Source of the DNA: an uncultured Bacillus sp.
Lineage (GTDB): Bacteria; Bacillota; Bacilli; Bacillales_B; DSM-18226
Length of the DNA: 44,700 nucleotides
Direction of reading: 5' to 3'
Assembly (NCBI RefSeq): GCF_946478885.1
Contig: NZ_CAMLDX010000016.1
Coordinates: 1-44,700, forward strand
In this document: one piece after another, positions 1-7,603 of the stretch
Layout of the letters: each line of letters begins with the position of its first letter
Numbering within the stretch: the first letter of the stretch is position 1
Translations under genes and position numbers: made by a program
Notes under the pieces: generated by a model
The model's input: only the letters and a program-made list of their open reading frames with translations
Database searches by the model: none
Told to the model about the DNA's origin: nothing

Positions 1-3
1 TTA

Positions 4-984
4 TTATTTAAAAACTTCCGGATATACCGCTTTGGCAACTTCCTCTACTCCTTCAACAAGCCGTGGGCCTGAACGTGTAACCGTATCAGAATCAACATCC
101 ACAATCCGCTTGTTTTTCACAGCGTCCATATCCTGCCAGCCCTCACGGCTAGATACCACTTTCATTGGATCTTCAGTATAATAGCCATAAGTTGTAAGAA
201 TAACATCAGGATTGGCGGCAATAATGGCTTCTTCCGATATAGTCGGCCAGCCTTCTTCCGTCACAACGTTTTCCGCATGAATCATATCAAGCATTTCATC
301 CATGAAGGTATTAGAGCCAGCAGAATTAATTCCACCAGGTCCCGGATAAATTTCGATATATACCTGTTTTTTGTCCTCTTCTTTAATGCCGGCAGCTTTT
401 TCTTTTATTTCTTCAACTGTAGCCTTCATATCTGTCACAAGCTTCTTAGCTTCTTTCTGTGTTCCTGTTGCTTTCCCAATCATATTTATTGCTCCATAAA
501 CATCAGCGAAGCTGGTTGCGTCATTAACGACCAACACTGTGATGCCTGCATCACGAAGCTGCTGCAGTCCTTCTTCAGAGCTTCCCATTGATGTTCCCCC
601 ATATCCAAGAACGAGATCCGGCTTTAATGAGATAATCTTTTCTATATTAAAATCCATTCCGCCAATTTTTTCTTTTTTCTCTACTTCTTTTGGATAGTTA
701 TCATTATCTGTCACACCGATGATTTCATCGCCTAATCCAAGTGCAAAGGAAATTTCAGTATTGCTTGGCATCAGCGAAACGATTCTTTCCGGTTTTTTCT
801 CAATCACTACATCATGCTTGGCAGTATCTTTTATGGTGACCGGGAAGGCTCCGTTTTCAGTCTGTTCTGTTTTTGTTTCCTTGTTGGCTTCATTTGTTTC
901 CTTCTTATCAGTCGTTCCGCAGCCTACCGCAACGAAAATCGCCAGCAGCAGGACAAGCAGGAATGAATAACTCTTTTTCAACAT
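4..984 (-). CDS. btuF: Cobalamin-type ABC transporter substrate-binding lipoprotein (BtuF-like)
   Basis: This is a periplasmic-binding-type lipoprotein of the BtuF/FhuD/FepB (helical backbone) class that would hand a corrinoid or siderophore to a BtuCD-type importer. The first residues form a lipoprotein signal (MLKKSYSF, hydrophobic stretch, then VGCGT with the lipobox cysteine), followed by a Lys/Glu/Thr-rich linker. The motifs PERIVSLMPSNTEISFALG and KPDLVLGYGG are typical of the family. The start at 984 is chosen because GAGGAGG lies just upstream; an in-frame ATG at 1011 has no ribosome site. The cobalamin riboswitch upstream makes vitamin B12 the likely ligand. Permease and ATPase genes would lie beyond the left edge. 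Confidence 0.88.
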   Translation of the reverse strand: MLKKSYSFLLVLLLAIFVAVGCGTTDKKETNEANKETKTEQTENGAFPVTIKDTAKHDVVIEKKPERIVSLMPSNTEISFALGLGDEIIGVTDNDNYPKEVEKKEKIGGMDFNIEKIISLKPDLVLGYGGTSMGSSEEGLQQLRDAGITVLVVNDATSFADVYGAINMIGKATGTQKEAKKLVTDMKATVEEIKEKAAGIKEEDKKQVYIEIYPGPGGINSAGSNTFMDEMLDMIHAENVVTEEGWPTISEEAIIAANPDVILTTYGYYTEDPMKVVSSREGWQDMDAVKNKRIVDVDSDTVTRSGPRLVEGVEEVAKAVYPEVFK

Positions 985-1074
985 AACTTCCTCCTCTTTA
1001 TTATAAAGCATACTCTAACAGGACAGCGGCACTGATCTGCCGCTCACGGACGAACCGCAACCGATATAGTCCAT

Positions 1075-1102
1075 AAAAAAACATCTCCACAAAGGGGAGA
1101 TG
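1075..1102 (-). terminator. Riboswitch expression-platform terminator
   Basis: On the minus strand a 7-bp stem (CATCTCC / GGAGATG) with a short loop is followed by seven U residues. It lies between the cobalamin aptamer and the btuF start, so it is the likely ligand-controlled intrinsic terminator. Confidence 0.8.
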
Positions 1103-1185
1103 CAGGATTGATCACCTGGATAACACTATCAACGGCACCAGACGTACCGTACATCCCCCTATCCTCGTAGGTTATTTTGTACATA

Positions 1186-1345
1186 AGAAATCAGGCAGGT
1201 CTCCTGGCTTATGGTCATTGTTCCCTGTTCCTTCCCATACAGATGGCATAGTGGTTTATACAGGTCACTCCCATTTACAGTGGCGGGACCGCGTTGGAAT
1301 TTCACCAACTTCCCTATTAAGTCTTAAACAAGACACCCATTTCTA
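1186..1345 (-). promoter_or_regulatory. Cobalamin (B12) riboswitch aptamer
   Basis: Read on the minus strand, this stretch holds the B12 box AGCCAGGAGACCTGCC (about 1193-1209) at its 3' end. The upstream conserved segments of the class are also present: an AATAGGGAA block followed by GGTGAAATTCC, then GTCCCGCCACTGT. It sits in the leader of the B12-type lipoprotein gene and is followed by an intrinsic terminator, so it probably works by transcription attenuation. Repression at high cobalamin is known for this class; the ligand effect here is inferred. Confidence 0.95.
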
Positions 1346-1369
1346 TTATGAAATTTTCCGTTGTCTAAC

Positions 1370-1378
1370 ATTATATCA
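1370..1378 (-). promoter_or_regulatory. Extended -10 promoter of the riboswitch transcript
   Basis: On the minus strand the sequence TGATATAAT gives a perfect TATAAT hexamer with a TG dinucleotide one base upstream, an extended -10 element. No good -35 is visible. Transcription would start near 1363, just ahead of the cobalamin aptamer. Confidence 0.55.
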
Positions 1379-1428
1379 CTAGTCAGAAAAATTGGTAGAT
1401 TTTTTCGAAAGCGCCTTATCATTCTTCC

Positions 1429-2217
1429 TTAGTTGGAGCGCATCTTCCACTCTCTTGTCTTTTTATCGAAGATTAACTTTACTTCGCAAGGGCGTTTCAA
1501 GCTTTTTTCATACTCCTCATACATATCATCCATATTGGCGAAGTCGCCAATAACCCACATAGGCAGTTCCATACGGTACCGGTTTTGGCTCATTCCTTTT
1601 AACGAAATGACCATCCCTTCCTTCATCAGAGACTTTAATGAAAGAATCAAATGCATGTCCACTTCCGGATAGTTTCTTTTTCTTTTGATGCCAAAAAGAT
1701 TCTTTTCTGACTTGGAAAAACCAAGCTTCATAGGAATCACTATACTTAGCAGGCGGTAAAAATCATTTATATCACGATAATACGTTTTGTTGAACCATCC
1801 GTCATCATGAGCCAAATAAACATACCGGTTGCCCAAATAGCTGTAAAAAGGCAATTTTAAATGCTCCTTTACATGTCCAAGGTAGAGGAGTTCAGCCAAA
1901 TCCTGTCCAGGGAGTTCATTTAACCCGTCCATTTCTTCAAAATCAATCCAGCAAAAATCACCATAGTTATATACTTCATCATCAACAAGCTTCATGATTC
2001 TTTTCTTGGGTACATAATCCAGCATAGTGTGCATATTAAAGTCACTGTCCTCAAAACGATGTTTTAGGAGAAGCAGATGATTAAGCTTACTCGATAAAGA
2101 TGATACAAATTCAAAGAACTCGATCCCATACGACATCACGTATTGATTTTTTTCATTTAAATGAACATACACCACATCATGTATATCAGAATTTCTTCTC
2201 AATAATGAAACCCCCAT
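1429..2217 (-). CDS. Conserved Bacillaceae protein of unknown function
   Basis: This gene encodes about 262 residues without signal peptide or membrane segment; it is probably cytosolic. It is rich in aromatic and acidic residues (for example FCWIDFEEMDGLNEL, AHDDGWFNKTYY, WVIGDFANMDDMYEEYE) and reads like a well-conserved family protein, but I cannot assign a function or catalytic motif. Two starts are possible: ATG at 2217 with no clear ribosome site, or TTG at 2202, which has GGGGG eight bases upstream. The ATG is kept because the extra residues MGVSL look plausible. It is transcribed towards the riboswitch promoter, with about 50 bp between its stop and that promoter. Confidence 0.7.
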   Translation of the reverse strand: MGVSLLRRNSDIHDVVYVHLNEKNQYVMSYGIEFFEFVSSLSSKLNHLLLLKHRFEDSDFNMHTMLDYVPKKRIMKLVDDEVYNYGDFCWIDFEEMDGLNELPGQDLAELLYLGHVKEHLKLPFYSYLGNRYVYLAHDDGWFNKTYYRDINDFYRLLSIVIPMKLGFSKSEKNLFGIKRKRNYPEVDMHLILSLKSLMKEGMVISLKGMSQNRYRMELPMWVIGDFANMDDMYEEYEKSLKRPCEVKLIFDKKTREWKMRSN

Positions 2218-2691
2218 ATATAAAGCGTAAGCACCATATTTCCTTTTACTTTATCATTTTTGCATCATGAACGGAACAATATCCTTTTTTCTATCATAGC
2301 AAATAGGGGGGAAAATATCTCAAAGAAATAAATTATACTTATTATTGAAACACTATATACAATAATACTTCATCCATTGGTGCGCCCTTTCACCAATTCA
2401 TGCTATTGAATATACTATCTTATCATTCGTCTTAAAAGGGATGAATAATAAAAGTATTACAAATCTATCATTCCTTTTAGGTAAATATTTTCTTATAATA
2501 ATCATGGCAGACAAAATAACCTGCAGAGACACCCTTGACACTTTAAAAGCTACAGTTATGCCTACAAAAGATTGATTTTTCAACCATGGACTACTTATAT
2601 CCAAAAAAAACAGCTGCTTCAGCAGGATGAATAGAAAGAACTGCGTTTACGAATTCAATAAGACTTTTCCGGTGGAAGGAGAGTGAGAAAT
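2218..2691. other. AT-rich intergenic region upstream of mgtE
   Basis: This 470-bp gap separates the divergent unknown gene and mgtE. I looked for the M-box (Mg2+ riboswitch) that commonly precedes mgtE in Bacillus and found none of its conserved blocks. A 68-codon reading frame on the minus strand has no ribosome site and unconvincing composition. No clear promoter stands out. Confidence 0.5.
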
Positions 2692-4050
2692 TTGATTCAG
2701 AATATGACCGAAAATCAAATCACACTTTATATTATTAAGGCCTTAAAGGAAAATAAGCAAAAAGAGCTTGTTTCCATTCTCGATGAATTACAGCCATATG
2801 ATATTGCTCAAATATATGAAGACCTGCCGGAAAAGCATCGAACGCGTTTTTTACGTCAATTAAATATCGATTTGCTTGCCGATTTAATGGAAGAACTGAG
2901 CCGCGATGAACAGATTGATGTATTGAACAAACTGGGAATCGAGAAAACAAGTAAAGTCCTCGATGAAATGGATAACGATGACTTAGCCTCCTTATTGCAT
3001 GAATTGTCTCCTGAAAAAATGAAGGCACTTTTATCAGGAATGAAAAAGTCAGAATCCAAAATTGTACAGAATATCATGAATTACCCTCCTGAAACAGCAG
3101 GACGTCTGATGACTAACCGTTTTGTCTGGATTCGCGATTATTTTTCCATAAGAGATGCTGTAGATAAATTAAAAATTTTTGCTGAGTTTGCTGAGACGAT
3201 CAATTACTTATACGTGATAGATCAGCAGCGAAAGCTCGTGGGCGTTATATCCTACCGTGACTTATTAATTGCAGAACCGAATGAATTGATACACAATATT
3301 ATGTATGAACGAGTTCTTTCTGTTCTGGATACAACAGACCAAGAAGAGGTAGCTCGGATGATCGAACGTTACGACTTCCTTGCCATTCCAGTTGTCAATG
3401 AAGATAATGTATTAATGGGGATCGTGACAGTCGATGACATTATCGATGTTGTGATTCAGGAAGCAACAGAAGATATTGAAAAGCTGTCGGCTTCAGGGAA
3501 AGCGATAGATTTTGATACCAAATCCATCGTTGCAGCCTATCGCAGGCTCCCATGGCTCATTCTATTGCTGTTTATCGGAGTCCTGTCAGGAAGTATTATC
3601 AGCGGTTATCAGGAAACCTTATCGCTGGTTGTTCCGCTTGCTTACTTTATGCCGATGATTTCAGGGATGACCGGGAATACCGGAACACAATCGCTGGCCG
3701 TTGTTGTCCGTGGTCTTTCTTATAATGATTTGGATAAAAAATCGATCATCAAACTGATTTTTCGTGAATTCCTCGTTGGCTTAATTATCGGTTTGATTTG
3801 CGGAATCCTAATCTCCATTATTGCATTCGTCTGGCAAGGCAATCCTGTTCTTGGATTGGTTGTCGGCTCTTCCCTTTTTCTAACATTGATAATTGGAACA
3901 CTGACAGGCACGATTATTCCAATTTTCCTTTATCGCATCAAGATTGATCCAGCAATTGCCTCCGGACCGCTCATCACAACCTTGAATGACATCATCTCCT
4001 TGTTTATTTACTTTGGAATTGCAACTATGTTCATTGACCGCTTAATGTAA
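2692..4050 (+). CDS. mgtE: Magnesium transporter MgtE
   Basis: MgtE is a Mg2+ channel of the cytoplasmic membrane gated by its own cytosolic domains. The protein shows the expected order: an N-terminal helical MgtE domain (about residues 5-130), two CBS domains (about 135-255, with DRVLS-like and IPVVNEDNVLMGIVTVDD segments), and a C-terminal membrane part with about five helices. The pore motif GMTGNTGTQSLAV and the ending segment SGPLITTLNDIISL are present. The TTG at 2692 is preferred because AAGGAGAG lies eight bases upstream, whereas the GTG at 2683 overlaps that site; the resulting MIQNMTENQ resembles the Bacillus subtilis N-terminus. Length is normal. A repeat element begins 14 bp after the stop. 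Confidence 0.95.
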   Translation: MIQNMTENQITLYIIKALKENKQKELVSILDELQPYDIAQIYEDLPEKHRTRFLRQLNIDLLADLMEELSRDEQIDVLNKLGIEKTSKVLDEMDNDDLASLLHELSPEKMKALLSGMKKSESKIVQNIMNYPPETAGRLMTNRFVWIRDYFSIRDAVDKLKIFAEFAETINYLYVIDQQRKLVGVISYRDLLIAEPNELIHNIMYERVLSVLDTTDQEEVARMIERYDFLAIPVVNEDNVLMGIVTVDDIIDVVIQEATEDIEKLSASGKAIDFDTKSIVAAYRRLPWLILLLFIGVLSGSIISGYQETLSLVVPLAYFMPMISGMTGNTGTQSLAVVVRGLSYNDLDKKSIIKLIFREFLVGLIIGLICGILISIIAFVWQGNPVLGLVVGSSLFLTLIIGTLTGTIIPIFLYRIKIDPAIASGPLITTLNDIISLFIYFGIATMFIDRLM

Positions 4051-4063
4051 TAAATATCCGAAA

Positions 4064-4187
4064 AGAAGCTGACCCAAGAATAAAGGTGTCAGGCACATAA
4101 TCCTGTATCTCGTATCTCTTTGCATCAATCTGCACGGGATCAAGATTAATGGTGGATGCCTGATACCTTATGGGATAGCCCCTTTTC
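4064..4187 (+). repeat. Interspersed GTGTCAGGCAC repeat, long form, copy 1
   Basis: This is an approximately 120-bp intergenic element with imperfect inverted ends. GGTGTCAGGCAC near the left end (4085-4096) pairs with GTGGATGCCTGATACC near the right end, flanked by GAAGCTGACCC and GGGATAGCCCC. Related copies lie at 16960, 33382 and, inverted, 36211. It sits directly behind mgtE, where the long stem could help end transcription. Confidence 0.7.
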
Positions 4188-4281
4188 ATTAATATATTTT
4201 TTCGAAAAAGAAACTAAATGACTTCTTATATCGTATATATTATAGAATAAATATTTTCTATTAATTCTGTAATCCTTAATA

Positions 4282-4406
4282 GTTGATTTCCCTTTTCAGG
4301 CATTCCGTTTCCCGCAGGCGCTTCCTTGCTTCCTAGCACTGCATGATTTCAGCGTTTTGTCGTCTCGGGTTTTCCGCGGAAGTCTATGCCTTTCATGTCA
4401 ATTAAC
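4282..4406. repeat. Imperfect inverted-repeat element (MITE-like)
   Basis: A 125-bp stretch starts GTTGATTTCCC...AGGCATTCCGTTTCCCGC and ends, read backwards, GTTAATTGACATGAAAGGCATAGACTTCCGCGG, so the ends are imperfect inverted repeats. The GTTGATT-AGGCAT-TTCCCGC pattern resembles a small repeat I have seen widely in Bacillaceae intergenic DNA. No second copy is in the window, so the element call rests on the inverted ends and that recollection. Confidence 0.4.
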
Positions 4407-4483
4407 AATCAACAAGGAGGCTTCACACAGATCATTTAATAACAATGACTTTAGAAATAATGTGAAAAAAGGTGTGGTCTTGA

Positions 4484-5704
4484 ATGGTTCGTAAAAATAG
4501 AGCAGCTGAGAGATTTGATTGGACTTTGACGCTATTGCTCCTCTTGTTTTTTTTGGTCAGCTGCGCAGCTATTTACAGCGGACAAGCATCAGGACAATAC
4601 GGGGGAAAGAACTTCCTACTCCAGCAAATTTTTTGGTATGGTGTCGGGGCTGTCATTATTGCGGTGACCATGCGGTTTGACAGTGATCAGCTAAGAAGGC
4701 TGACTTGGATTCTGTATGGATTTGGCCTTTTTTTATTGCTAATATTAGCTGTTGCTCCTGTAACAGATTTTACACCAAAGATAAATGGGGCTCAAAGCTG
4801 GTTCTCAACTCCAGTCGGGTCGATCCAACCTTCTGAATTCATGAAGGTCTTCCTAATTATTGCCTTGAGCGAAACCATCCAGCTTCATAACGAAAAGTAT
4901 TTTAACAGAAACATCAAAACAGACTTTATACTCCTTTTTAAGATTGGTCTTGTTACGATGATTCCGATCGGTCTTGTTATGATGCAGCCAGATTTAGGGA
5001 CATCATTAGTAATGCTCGCAATCATGACGGGGTTAATTTTTATATCGGGTATTTCATGGAAAATCCTCCTGCCCCTGTATGGAACAGGAGTTGCTCTAAT
5101 GGGGACGATTCTCTATTTTGTCATATGGGCACCAGAAATTTTGGAAAAATATCTCCCTATTAAGTCTTATCAATTTGACCGGATTTATGCTTGGTTGGAT
5201 CCGGAAAATAATGCCGCCGGCTACCATCTCTCAAACTCCCTTAAGGCAATTGGTTCCGGCCTTCTGACGGGAAAGGGATTTGGGGAACGCAAGGTGTATA
5301 TTCCAGAAAGCCATACCGATTTCATTTTCAGTGTAATCGGTGAAGAATACGGTTTCTTCGGTGCCAGTGTTGTTATCGGGCTATTTTTCCTTTTGATTTA
5401 CCATTTAATCAAAATGTCCTTGGAAACAAAGGATACATTTAATACGTATCTTTGTGTCGGGGTAATCAGTATGATTACCTTCCATGTATTTCAAAACATC
5501 GGGATGACCATCCAAGTGCTGCCGATTACCGGAATTCCTCTGCCCTTTATCAGCTATGGCGGAAGCTCGCTTATGGGAAATATGATGGCGATGGGTCTTA
5601 TATACGGAATACGCTATCACTATAAGGGTTATATGTTTTCTACCGGCCAGAACTATAGCACAGGTACTCCGTCACGTGTTGATAAGCACTCAAAATCAAG
5701 CTAA
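4484..5704 (+). CDS. rodA: SEDS-family peptidoglycan glycosyltransferase RodA
   Basis: This is a SEDS (shape, elongation, division, sporulation) protein that polymerises lipid II glycan strands with a class B penicillin-binding protein, here most likely during cell elongation. About ten hydrophobic helices are visible. The motifs NGAQSWF (101-107), QPSEFMK (115-121), FDRIYAWLDPENN, and IPESHTDFIFSVIGEEYG with the catalytic aspartate at about 279 are present, as is the C-terminal signature FISYGGSSLMGNM. The spacing and AWLDP motif favour RodA over FtsW or SpoVE, though SEDS subgroup calls by eye carry some doubt. It is monocistronic, with a strong terminator after it. Confidence 0.88.
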   Translation: MVRKNRAAERFDWTLTLLLLLFFLVSCAAIYSGQASGQYGGKNFLLQQIFWYGVGAVIIAVTMRFDSDQLRRLTWILYGFGLFLLLILAVAPVTDFTPKINGAQSWFSTPVGSIQPSEFMKVFLIIALSETIQLHNEKYFNRNIKTDFILLFKIGLVTMIPIGLVMMQPDLGTSLVMLAIMTGLIFISGISWKILLPLYGTGVALMGTILYFVIWAPEILEKYLPIKSYQFDRIYAWLDPENNAAGYHLSNSLKAIGSGLLTGKGFGERKVYIPESHTDFIFSVIGEEYGFFGASVVIGLFFLLIYHLIKMSLETKDTFNTYLCVGVISMITFHVFQNIGMTIQVLPITGIPLPFISYGGSSLMGNMMAMGLIYGIRYHYKGYMFSTGQNYSTGTPSRVDKHSKSS

Positions 5705-5740
5705 TCATTTGTTTCATGAATGAAAACTGACTGGAATTCG

Positions 5741-5786
5741 AATAATAAAGCTGTCCAATTGTTAGCGGGCAGCTTTATTATTTTTT
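5741..5786 (+). terminator. Intrinsic terminator of rodA
   Basis: A long stem (AATAATAAAGCTGTCC paired with GGCAGCTTTATTATT) is followed by a T run. It lies 37 bp after the rodA stop and just before the dps regulatory region. Confidence 0.85.
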
Positions 5787-5792
5787 CCTACT

Positions 5793-5807
5793 TTATAATT
5801 ATTATAA
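5793..5807 (+). promoter_or_regulatory. PerR box (perfect match)
   Basis: TTATAATTATTATAA matches the Bacillus PerR consensus TTATAATnATTATAA at every position. It lies 25 bp upstream of the -35 of the dps promoter. PerR represses peroxide-stress genes, including the dps-like mrgA, with Fe2+ or Mn2+ bound; its role here is inferred from the match and the target. Confidence 0.8.
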
Positions 5808-5831
5808 AAAAATATTTATTTTAAAAATATA

Positions 5832-5859
5832 TTGACTTTAAAATAATATTTATTATAAT
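5832..5859 (+). promoter_or_regulatory. SigA-type promoter of dps with an overlapping second PerR-like box
   Basis: TTGACT (5832-5837) and TATAAT (5854-5859) are separated by 16 bp. A second PerR-like site, TAATATTTATTATAA (5844-5858), matches 12 of the 14 defined positions and covers the -10 region, a position suited to repression. The start site would be near 5866. Confidence 0.75.
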
Positions 5860-5914
5860 ATATTTATAAGGTAATTCTTTTCATTCATAATAACAAAATA
5901 GGAGGGAATAAATT

Positions 5915-6349
5915 ATGACCATTCAACAAAATTTAAATGTACAAATCGCTGACTGGAGTGTAATTTACACAAAACTTCACCGTTTTCACTGGTATGTCAA
6001 AGGCCCTGCATTCTTTACATTACACGCAAAATTCGAAGAACTTTATAATGCTGCCGGACTGACTGTCGACCAATTGGCTGAACGCCTTCTTGCCATTGGG
6101 GGACTGCCAATCGCAACAATGAAGGAGTATCTGGAAACAGCATCAATCCAGGAAACTGCAAATGAAACTAAATCAACTGACATGATCGGCACCTTAGTCA
6201 ATGATTATTCCAAAATTAAAGAGGGCTTAGTCCAATTAGCAGAATTGGCTGAATCACAAAACGATACGATTACAAACGATTTAGCTATCGGCTTAATCGA
6301 ACAGATTGATACAAACCTATGGATGCTGAATGCATACTTAGGAGAATAA
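5915..6349 (+). CDS. dps: Dps-family ferritin-like DNA-protection protein
   Basis: Dps proteins form dodecamers that oxidise and store iron and shield DNA during peroxide or starvation stress. The 144-residue length is normal. The signature LHRFHWYVKGPAFFTLHAKF (residues 21-40) supplies the ferroxidase histidines, followed by the acidic residues of FEELY, and the rest is the expected four-helix bundle. The start is fixed by AGGAGGG nine bases upstream. Two PerR-like operators at the promoter indicate peroxide induction, as for mrgA of Bacillus subtilis; whether this is the MrgA or general-stress Dps orthologue cannot be settled here. Confidence 0.93.
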   Translation: MTIQQNLNVQIADWSVIYTKLHRFHWYVKGPAFFTLHAKFEELYNAAGLTVDQLAERLLAIGGLPIATMKEYLETASIQETANETKSTDMIGTLVNDYSKIKEGLVQLAELAESQNDTITNDLAIGLIEQIDTNLWMLNAYLGE

Positions 6350-6382
6350 TTTTTATCTAATAGAATTTTCAAAAAAATTATT

Positions 6383-6420
6383 AAAGAGCCGATGAGAACT
6401 GTTATCGGCTCTTTTCTATT
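6383..6420 (+). terminator. Intrinsic terminator of dps
   Basis: An 11-bp stem (AAAGAGCCGAT / ATCGGCTCTTT) with a 10-base loop is followed by TTTTCTATTT, 33 bp behind the dps stop. Confidence 0.85.
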
Positions 6421-6543
6421 TGCAGCATAGATCTCAGGAAGCCCCTGTTGAACAGTCAGTTTTTTTGCTGGTAAACCTGCAATGAAGAAGGCAAGTGACA
6501 CGATGTCCCATACTAGGCCGAGAGCGAACATCCGTGTAGATAA

Positions 6544-7323
6544 TTAATGAGGATGACCGTTCATAAAGTCTAAGTCAATAATCAGCTTACATAGCGGAAC
6601 GATCTCCGCTTGCTTTTTATACTGTGGAATATAGCTATTTAACGCACTGACAACCTTATCACCGGTAATGCCGACATGGCCAATGGCGATTAATTGTTCA
6701 TTTTCATTCAATTCCTCCATCAGCCTTGAGGCCTGTTTATTAATATACTGAGTAGTATAAACATGGTCAAGAAACAGATTATTCTGCAGGTATGGTACCG
6801 ATAACTCTCCTGCTATTTTCGGAATGACACTCTTTCCTGTTGTCCGGCTGTCCAGATAATACAGCTCTTTGTCTTTACATACACTTAGAACAATTCTCAT
6901 CACCCGCTCATCCTCTGTGGCCTTTGACCCCATATGATGATTCATCCCCACGGCATATGGAACCGACTCTATAGCCTGTTCCACCCGTTTTCTGATTTCC
7001 TCATCACTTAAATCAGTTGTTATCGCCCCCGGGCCCAGCCAGCTTTTCTTTCCTTTCTTTGGCTCCATCGGTAAATGAACAATCACCTCATGGCCTTTCT
7101 CATGCGCCATTCTGGCATCACGTTCTGTCGTAGACAAAAACGGCATGATTGCTGCCGTAATTGGTACAGGGAGATTCAGCATTTCCTCTGTCCCCTTCAT
7201 ATTATTTCCAAAATCATCAATGACAATGGCCAATTCCTTCTTTACAGACTCCTTGGCTTCCGCGCCATTTATATTCATCAAGGCTATTAACAGAAATATC
7301 ATCAGGATCATGGCTTGTTTCAT
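6544..7323 (-). CDS. Divergent polysaccharide deacetylase family protein (secreted)
   Basis: This 259-residue protein carries an N-terminal signal peptide (about residues 1-23, ending INGAEA) and then the conserved blocks of the divergent polysaccharide deacetylase family: LAIVIDDFGNN, GHEVIVHLPMEP, VGMNHHMGSKATED and LYYLDSRTT. The two aspartates of VIDDFG and the histidine pairs of HLPMEP and NHHMGS sit where metal or substrate ligands lie in carbohydrate esterases. It is probably exported and acts on a cell-envelope glycan, but the substrate is not known for this family. A ribosome site GAGGTG precedes the ATG. It stands alone, with no operon partner. Confidence 0.8.
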   Translation of the reverse strand: MKQAMILMIFLLIALMNINGAEAKESVKKELAIVIDDFGNNMKGTEEMLNLPVPITAAIMPFLSTTERDARMAHEKGHEVIVHLPMEPKKGKKSWLGPGAITTDLSDEEIRKRVEQAIESVPYAVGMNHHMGSKATEDERVMRIVLSVCKDKELYYLDSRTTGKSVIPKIAGELSVPYLQNNLFLDHVYTTQYINKQASRLMEELNENEQLIAIGHVGITGDKVVSALNSYIPQYKKQAEIVPLCKLIIDLDFMNGHPH

Positions 7324-7388
7324 TGAGAGGCACCTCTTTTTTCATTTAACATGCCTCAAAGATCATTCGCTTAGTCTAAAATATTTAC

Positions 7389-7418
7389 AAAAAGAAAGCG
7401 CTCCTTCGCTTTCTTTTT
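7389..7418. terminator. Symmetric hairpin, possible bidirectional terminator
   Basis: A 12-bp perfect inverted repeat (AAAAAGAAAGCG / CGCTTTCTTTTT) has a 6-base loop and T tracts on both strands. It lies 66 bp upstream of the deacetylase start and may stop read-through from the importer operon. A second hairpin at 7484 is closer to that operon. Confidence 0.5.
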
Positions 7419-7483
7419 GTCCGCACCATTTAAGGCTGAATTGGAACAGCATGTGAAATACATTTTTGCCGGAAGCTGGTCTT

Positions 7484-7545
7484 AAAAATAAAAACTACAC
7501 TGCCCATTGTCAGCCAGTGTCCGATAATTGGGGTGCAGTTTTTAT
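7484..7545 (-). terminator. Terminator behind the SsuBCA-like operon
   Basis: On the minus strand the arms ATAAAAACTGCAC and GTGTAGTTTTTAT enclose a smaller CACTGG / CCAGTG-type hairpin and are followed by a T-rich run. It lies 59 bp downstream of the substrate-binding gene. Confidence 0.65.
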
Positions 7546-7603
7546 CCCGAGGCGTACTTTTATTCAAAGTTTTCGTGATTGAGGCATCATATTTTAGCTG
7601 ATG

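Noticed and set aside
2398..2604. 68-codon frame on the minus strand upstream of mgtE
   Set aside because: No ribosome site, no recognisable motif, lies in AT-rich non-coding DNA.
6396..6531. Hydrophobic minus-strand frame starting MFALGLVWDIV behind the deacetylase gene
   Set aside because: No ribosome site; it runs through the dps terminator and into antisense dps, so it is probably chance.
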